From Spirochaetota bacterium (GTDB lineage: Bacteria > Spirochaetota > Spirochaetia > Treponematales > Breznakiellaceae), in assembly GCA_023406985.1 (NCBI GenBank), contig JAEXTK010000296.1, positions 1 to 15,309 on the forward strand: a stretch of 15,309 bases of DNA, read 5' to 3'. Position 1 is the first letter of the stretch; each line of letters opens with the position of its first letter. The notes under the pieces are model-generated. The model saw only the letters and a list, made by a program, of their open reading frames with translations, was not told the origin of the DNA and searched no databases. The position numbers and the translations under genes were made by a program. Shown here piece by piece: positions 11,843-15,309 of the stretch.

Positions 11843-14014
11843 ATGAAGTTCTCGCGAAAGATCCGATTGCTCTCCATGTCCGCCAATCTCGGCGCCGCGC
11901 TCCTCTATATCGGCTCCCTCGCGGTCATCTACGGTCCCTTCGCGGCCGTGCAGACCGTCGTCGGCCTCGCCTCCGCCCTCTACCTCGTGGTCTTCGTCCC
12001 CTACGCCTTCCTCGTGGCGGCCAAGGCGGCTCCGATCGATCGGATGCTCGGCGCCGCGCGTTCGGGCGGGCCGCTCGGGAGGGACGAATGCGCCGCGGTG
12101 GACGGCATCCATCTGCGGCTGTCCCGCGCCTGCGTCGCGGACCAGAACATCGCCGTATTCATCGCCTTCCTGATCGGGGATACGCTCTACGAGAAGTCGC
12201 CGGGCATCGTGCTCACCCTCACCTTCTGGCGGGAATACCTCGCCATCATGGCGCCGTTCCTGCTGTCGAGCGTCGTGCAGCTGCTCCTGTTCAGCCTGCT
12301 CTTCGCGCGCGTCCGGGCCGAACTCCGCGTGGAATCCCTTTCCGACGCGAACCGCTTCGGCATCGCGCGCAAGATCGTCATCACCGGCGTCTCCTTCGTC
12401 CTCCTCTCCATCTCCAACATGGTCGCCATAGCCCAACTCGCCCCGTCGTTCATGTACTACCATACCGGGATCACCATGCCGCGCCACCAATTCGGCACGT
12501 TGGGATCCAAGGAAGAGAAGGCCGCGGCGATCATCGCCATGATGGACGCGACCGACGCGTACCTGGATACCGTGCGCGCCTACGACGCGGAAATTCGCGC
12601 CTACCTCCGGTCCATGCCGGCCTCCGAGATACCCGACGCCTGGCTCGATACTTTCTATCTGGAAAAGCACTTCAAGAGTCCGCTGATCGGCGCGCTGGAG
12701 AAGGAGTCCGACAACGTCGTCAAGCGCGGGTTCCTCTACCTCCTCTGGGCGGTTCCCCTCTGCCTCGTCATTTTCCTGCTCCTGGCCTATCAGCTGCTCG
12801 CGCAGTTCAAGGACCTCATGCGGAGCATGGATGACATCGTCCTCCACCCGACGGACCTGGGGCGGCGGTTGCCCGTCGCGAGCATCGATGAAGTCGGCGT
12901 GCTCACGGATCGCTTCAACCGCGTCCTGGATCGCCGGGAGGAGGAGTTCGCCGAGATGCGCCGCCTATCCTCCGAGGTCCGCGGCTCGGGCGAACTCCTG
13001 GAGCGGGCCATCGGCGAGGTCTCGGCCTCCGTCGGCGCGCTCGTGGAGCGGGCGGAGGCATCCTACCGCACGTCGGCCGGCCAGCTCGCCCTCGTCCAGG
13101 AGGGCACCGGGCACTTCCTCCGCCTGAGCGAAGGCGAGGGCGCCCTCGACGCCTCCATCCGCGCGCAGAACGAGTCCATCGTGGACATGTCCCGCGCGAT
13201 CGACGGGGTCATGCAGGAGATCGTGACGGTCGGCGGCAAGACCCGGGCCTCGGCCGGCATCAGCTCCCGCCTCCTCGCCGCTTCGCGGGAGGGGGACGCC
13301 TCCATACGCGAGAGCGCCCGATCGATGCAGGAGCTCAACGGCTCCACCCGCAGCGCCCTGGAAGCGCTGGCCGCCATGAGCGACATCGCGGAGAGGACCA
13401 ACCTCCTCGCGATGAACGCGTCCATTGAGGCGGCCCATGCCGGCGCCGCGGGCCGCGGTTTCGCCGTGGTGGCCCAGGAGGTGCGCACATTGGCCGAGGC
13501 CTCCGCTACCGCGGTCCGTTCCGTAACCGGCATCATCAGCGCGATGATCGAGCGGATCGGCCGGAACGCCGAGTTCGAGGCCGCCGCGGCGCGGTCCTTC
13601 GCGGATATCCTCGCGGGGATAGAGGAAAACCACGCCTTGGCCGACGCCATCGCCGAGTCCATCGAGGTCCAGGCGCGGGAACTGGAATCGGTGCGCGGCG
13701 CGGGGACAGAGCTTCGCGATTCCGCTGCCCGCCTGGCCGAACTTTCCGACGAGCAGGGGAAACGGCGCGCTTCGGTGGAGGAAAATACGAAGCTGATGGG
13801 CGCGTCCTCCGGCACGCTCCGCGGGTCGGCCGAGAGCCAGCGGCATAGCGCCCTGGAGATCGGAGCGGCGGTGCGGGAACTGGAGAAGGTGGCGCAGACG
13901 AATCGCGCCACCGTGGAAGCGCTCCGCAAACTCACGGAGACGTACGAGGGGCCGGCCGTTTCCGACGCCGCTCCGGGAGGACGCGCGACGGAGGAGGTCG
14001 TGCAACCCCGCTAG
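11843..14014 (+). CDS. Methyl-accepting chemotaxis-type transducer with multi-TM N-terminus
   Basis: 723-residue transducer. About six membrane helices are predicted: 15-34, 36-60, 101-121, 132-155, 176-198 and 297-319. The last two flank a likely extracytoplasmic segment of about 95 residues (200-295) rich in charged helices. A HAMP-like linker (about 318-372) leads to a long coiled coil with the receptor tip at 513-553: IAERTNLLAMNASIEAAHAG...GRGFAVVAQEVRTLAEAS, the CheA/CheW contact. The C-terminus lacks a CheR/CheB-binding pentapeptide. AAAGGA at 11832-11837 precedes the ATG by five bases. The 40-base gap to the 7TM-PAS gene contains an AT-rich patch (ACATATATC) but no convincing promoter, so cotranscription is likely. 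Its stop TAG lies in a CTAG shared with the convergent gene. Ligand unknown. Confidence 0.9.
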   Translation: MKFSRKIRLLSMSANLGAALLYIGSLAVIYGPFAAVQTVVGLASALYLVVFVPYAFLVAAKAAPIDRMLGAARSGGPLGRDECAAVDGIHLRLSRACVADQNIAVFIAFLIGDTLYEKSPGIVLTLTFWREYLAIMAPFLLSSVVQLLLFSLLFARVRAELRVESLSDANRFGIARKIVITGVSFVLLSISNMVAIAQLAPSFMYYHTGITMPRHQFGTLGSKEEKAAAIIAMMDATDAYLDTVRAYDAEIRAYLRSMPASEIPDAWLDTFYLEKHFKSPLIGALEKESDNVVKRGFLYLLWAVPLCLVIFLLLAYQLLAQFKDLMRSMDDIVLHPTDLGRRLPVASIDEVGVLTDRFNRVLDRREEEFAEMRRLSSEVRGSGELLERAIGEVSASVGALVERAEASYRTSAGQLALVQEGTGHFLRLSEGEGALDASIRAQNESIVDMSRAIDGVMQEIVTVGGKTRASAGISSRLLAASREGDASIRESARSMQELNGSTRSALEALAAMSDIAERTNLLAMNASIEAAHAGAAGRGFAVVAQEVRTLAEASATAVRSVTGIISAMIERIGRNAEFEAAAARSFADILAGIEENHALADAIAESIEVQARELESVRGAGTELRDSAARLAELSDEQGKRRASVEENTKLMGASSGTLRGSAESQRHSALEIGAAVRELEKVAQTNRATVEALRKLTETYEGPAVSDAAPGGRATEEVVQPR

Positions 14015-15228
14015 GCTCGCGGCCTCGCCCGCGTGATGTTCTTTCCAGCCTTGACGACGAGCTTCGGCGCCTCGTGGTTCCAGATCGCTTCCCATTCGTT
14101 CTTCGCGTCCAGCACGACGAGGTTCGCGGCGTTTCCCTCGGCGAGGGCGAAATCCGCGATCCCGAGGGCCTCCGCCGCGTTGACGGTGACGAGGTCGTAG
14201 AGGATCTTGAGGTCGCCTGAGGAGGTCATCCCCATGAGGTGGGCGGCGAGGAAGGCGACCTCGAGCATGTTGCAGCGCCCGAAAGGGTAGTACGCGTCGG
14301 CGATGTCGTCCTGCCCGAGGGCGACGGAGACGCCGGCGGCGTAGAGGTCCTTCACGCGGGCGTAGAGCGGCCCGGTATGGGGATCGCTCACGAGGCCGAT
14401 CTTGCCCCGTTTGAGCAAGTGCTCGATCTTCCGGTAGTACGGCTCGGGATACAGGGACATGGCCCGGCAGTGCTGGACCGTCACGCGGCCTTCCCACCCC
14501 TCCGCGATGGTCTTCTTCGCGACCATCTCCACCGTCCGGAGTCCGGGGTCTCCCGCGTCGTCCAGGAGCATCGAAACGTCCACGTCGTATTTCTTGGCGA
14601 GGGCGAACATACGGTCGATGTGGTCCAGGGCATCCTCGTCCGTGTACTCGATCCACGGGATGCCTCCGACGACGTCGGCGCCGAGCTCGAGCGCCCGCTC
14701 GACGTACTCCTCGGCGCCGGGGTCCCGGGCGATACCGTCCTGGGGAAAGGCGACGACCTGGAGGGTCACCCGATCCGCGTACTCTTCCCTGGCTTTGAGG
14801 AGCGCCTTGACGCCTTCGAGCCGGGCCTTCGTATCCGTGTCCGCGAAGGCCCGGATGTGGGTGTTGCCGAACCTGACGGCCAGATCGAGGGCCTTCCTGA
14901 CGTTGGCGATGATCCACCGCTCGTCGTAGTCCTCCTTGACCTTGGAGGCCTGCTCGATGGCCGTCATGGCGGCGCCCATGGAGCCGCCCGTATACGAGGC
15001 CAACGCGGCGGCGCCCGCGCGCTCCAGCGTGTACGCCTTATCCAGGTGCAGGTGGCCGTTGACGAAGGATTCGGTCACGAGGGATCCTTCCGCATCGAAG
15101 ACCTCCCGCGCCGCGCCCGCGATATGCGGTCCGATTCTGGCTACCCGGCCGTCGGCCACGGCGATATCGACCGTCCGGGCGAGCGAATTCCGCATGGTTC
15201 CGTTTTTGATCAGGATGTCGTAAGCCAT
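14011..15228 (-). CDS. Amidohydrolase-superfamily protein, cytosine deaminase-like
   Basis: 405-residue metal-dependent hydrolase of the CodA/cytosine deaminase branch. H59 and H61 (VNGHLHLDKAYT) are the first metal pair, VQHCRAMS gives H253, and LGQDDIADAYYPFG gives D307; the last motif closely resembles the GHDDVFDPWYPLG segment of CodA. The middle motif is altered: where CodA has HCDEIDD (metal His and catalytic Glu), this protein reads LLDDAGDP at 221-228, so I infer His to Leu and Glu to Asp. Substrate is therefore uncertain; a deaminase or ring-opening amidase for a heterocycle is the family default. GGAGG five bases before the ATG fixes the start. It overlaps the MCP stop by 4 bp. Upstream sequence to the window edge shows no gene. 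Confidence 0.85.
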   Translation of the reverse strand: MAYDILIKNGTMRNSLARTVDIAVADGRVARIGPHIAGAAREVFDAEGSLVTESFVNGHLHLDKAYTLERAGAAALASYTGGSMGAAMTAIEQASKVKEDYDERWIIANVRKALDLAVRFGNTHIRAFADTDTKARLEGVKALLKAREEYADRVTLQVVAFPQDGIARDPGAEEYVERALELGADVVGGIPWIEYTDEDALDHIDRMFALAKKYDVDVSMLLDDAGDPGLRTVEMVAKKTIAEGWEGRVTVQHCRAMSLYPEPYYRKIEHLLKRGKIGLVSDPHTGPLYARVKDLYAAGVSVALGQDDIADAYYPFGRCNMLEVAFLAAHLMGMTSSGDLKILYDLVTVNAAEALGIADFALAEGNAANLVVLDAKNEWEAIWNHEAPKLVVKAGKNITRARPRA

Positions 15229-15309
15229 CTCCGCCTCCGGTCGTCTGGGCCCTAGGACTTCCGCGCGCCTTCCCGCGCGCGCGTTCGGGTAGCAAAGGGG
15301 GCCGGGGGG
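15229..15309. other. Upstream region of the amidohydrolase; no gene seen
   Basis: It contains the gene's Shine-Dalgarno (GGAGG on the minus strand) and a perfect 7-bp inverted repeat, CGCGCGC (15262-15268) and GCGCGCG (15275-15281), with a six-base loop. There is no T-tract and no convincing promoter. The terminal G-rich bases may belong to another gene. Confidence 0.4.

Noticed and set aside
12965..14917. A 650-codon open frame on the minus strand across the MCP and amidohydrolase genes
   Set aside because: Its sequence is Arg/Gly/Pro-rich with no domain, and it is antisense to an obvious MCP and a frame-shifted shadow of the amidohydrolase. Long empty frames are common in GC-rich DNA.
15262..15281. 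CGCGCGC...GCGCGCG hairpin as an intrinsic terminator
   Set aside because: There is no T-tract on either side and the stem is simple CG alternation, which arises easily in GC-rich sequence.
1..15309. tRNA, rRNA, CRISPR array, transposase or phage genes
   Set aside because: No cloverleaf, regularly spaced repeat, terminal inverted repeat pair or transposase-like coding sequence was seen on either strand.

Overview
This is a GC-rich, densely packed bacterial chromosome segment with no tRNA, rRNA, insertion sequence, phage gene or CRISPR array. Gene content suggests an anaerobic or fermentative bacterium, most likely a high-GC member of the Spirochaetota. The pointers are a GlpA-like / FAD oxidoreductase / DUF1667 trio, 7TM-PAS receptors ending in a four-cysteine module, and a chemoreceptor tip of the AMNASIEAAHAG type. 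The assignment is inference from family recall, not a database result.

Layout. Positions 1-115 hold the probable 5' end of a minus-strand gene. It is divergent from a four-gene plus-strand operon (205-3915): GlpA-like dehydrogenase with a BFD-type [2Fe-2S] domain, FAD/NAD-dependent oxidoreductase, DUF1667 Cys protein, and a small unknown protein. Converging on it are two minus-strand genes, an M24 Xaa-Pro peptidase (3905-5023) and a low-specificity L-threonine aldolase (5100-6143). A divergent promoter region then leads to a plus-strand operon (6227-9197) of two paralogous 7TM-PAS-CX2CX29CX2C receptors and a single-domain cupin. CorA (9187-10170) converges on the cupin. It is preceded by a small leader ORF and by complementary RNA elements, one pair of which would bury the corA ribosome binding site. 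Divergent from CorA is a third 7TM-PAS-four-Cys receptor (10540-11802), followed by a multi-TM methyl-accepting chemotaxis-type protein (11843-14014). A cytosine-deaminase-like amidohydrolase (14011-15228) closes the window on the minus strand.

How it works together. The first three genes look like a membrane-associated electron-transfer module oxidising glycerol-3-phosphate or a similar 2-hydroxy compound. The three 7TM receptors have a sensor module and a PAS domain but no histidine kinase, GGDEF or HTH domain, so their output must go through the conserved C-terminal four-Cys module or a partner. Two of them sit next to likely partners (a cupin and an MCP).

Two themes run through the window. 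Genes that open transcription units often have a recognisable -35/-10 pair placed 6-7 bases before the start codon and no Shine-Dalgarno, suggesting leaderless mRNAs, while most downstream genes have strong Shine-Dalgarno sequences. All three convergent gene pairs overlap at their stop codons. The strongest candidate for something undescribed is the corA leader; the next is the kinase-less 7TM-PAS-four-Cys receptor family.
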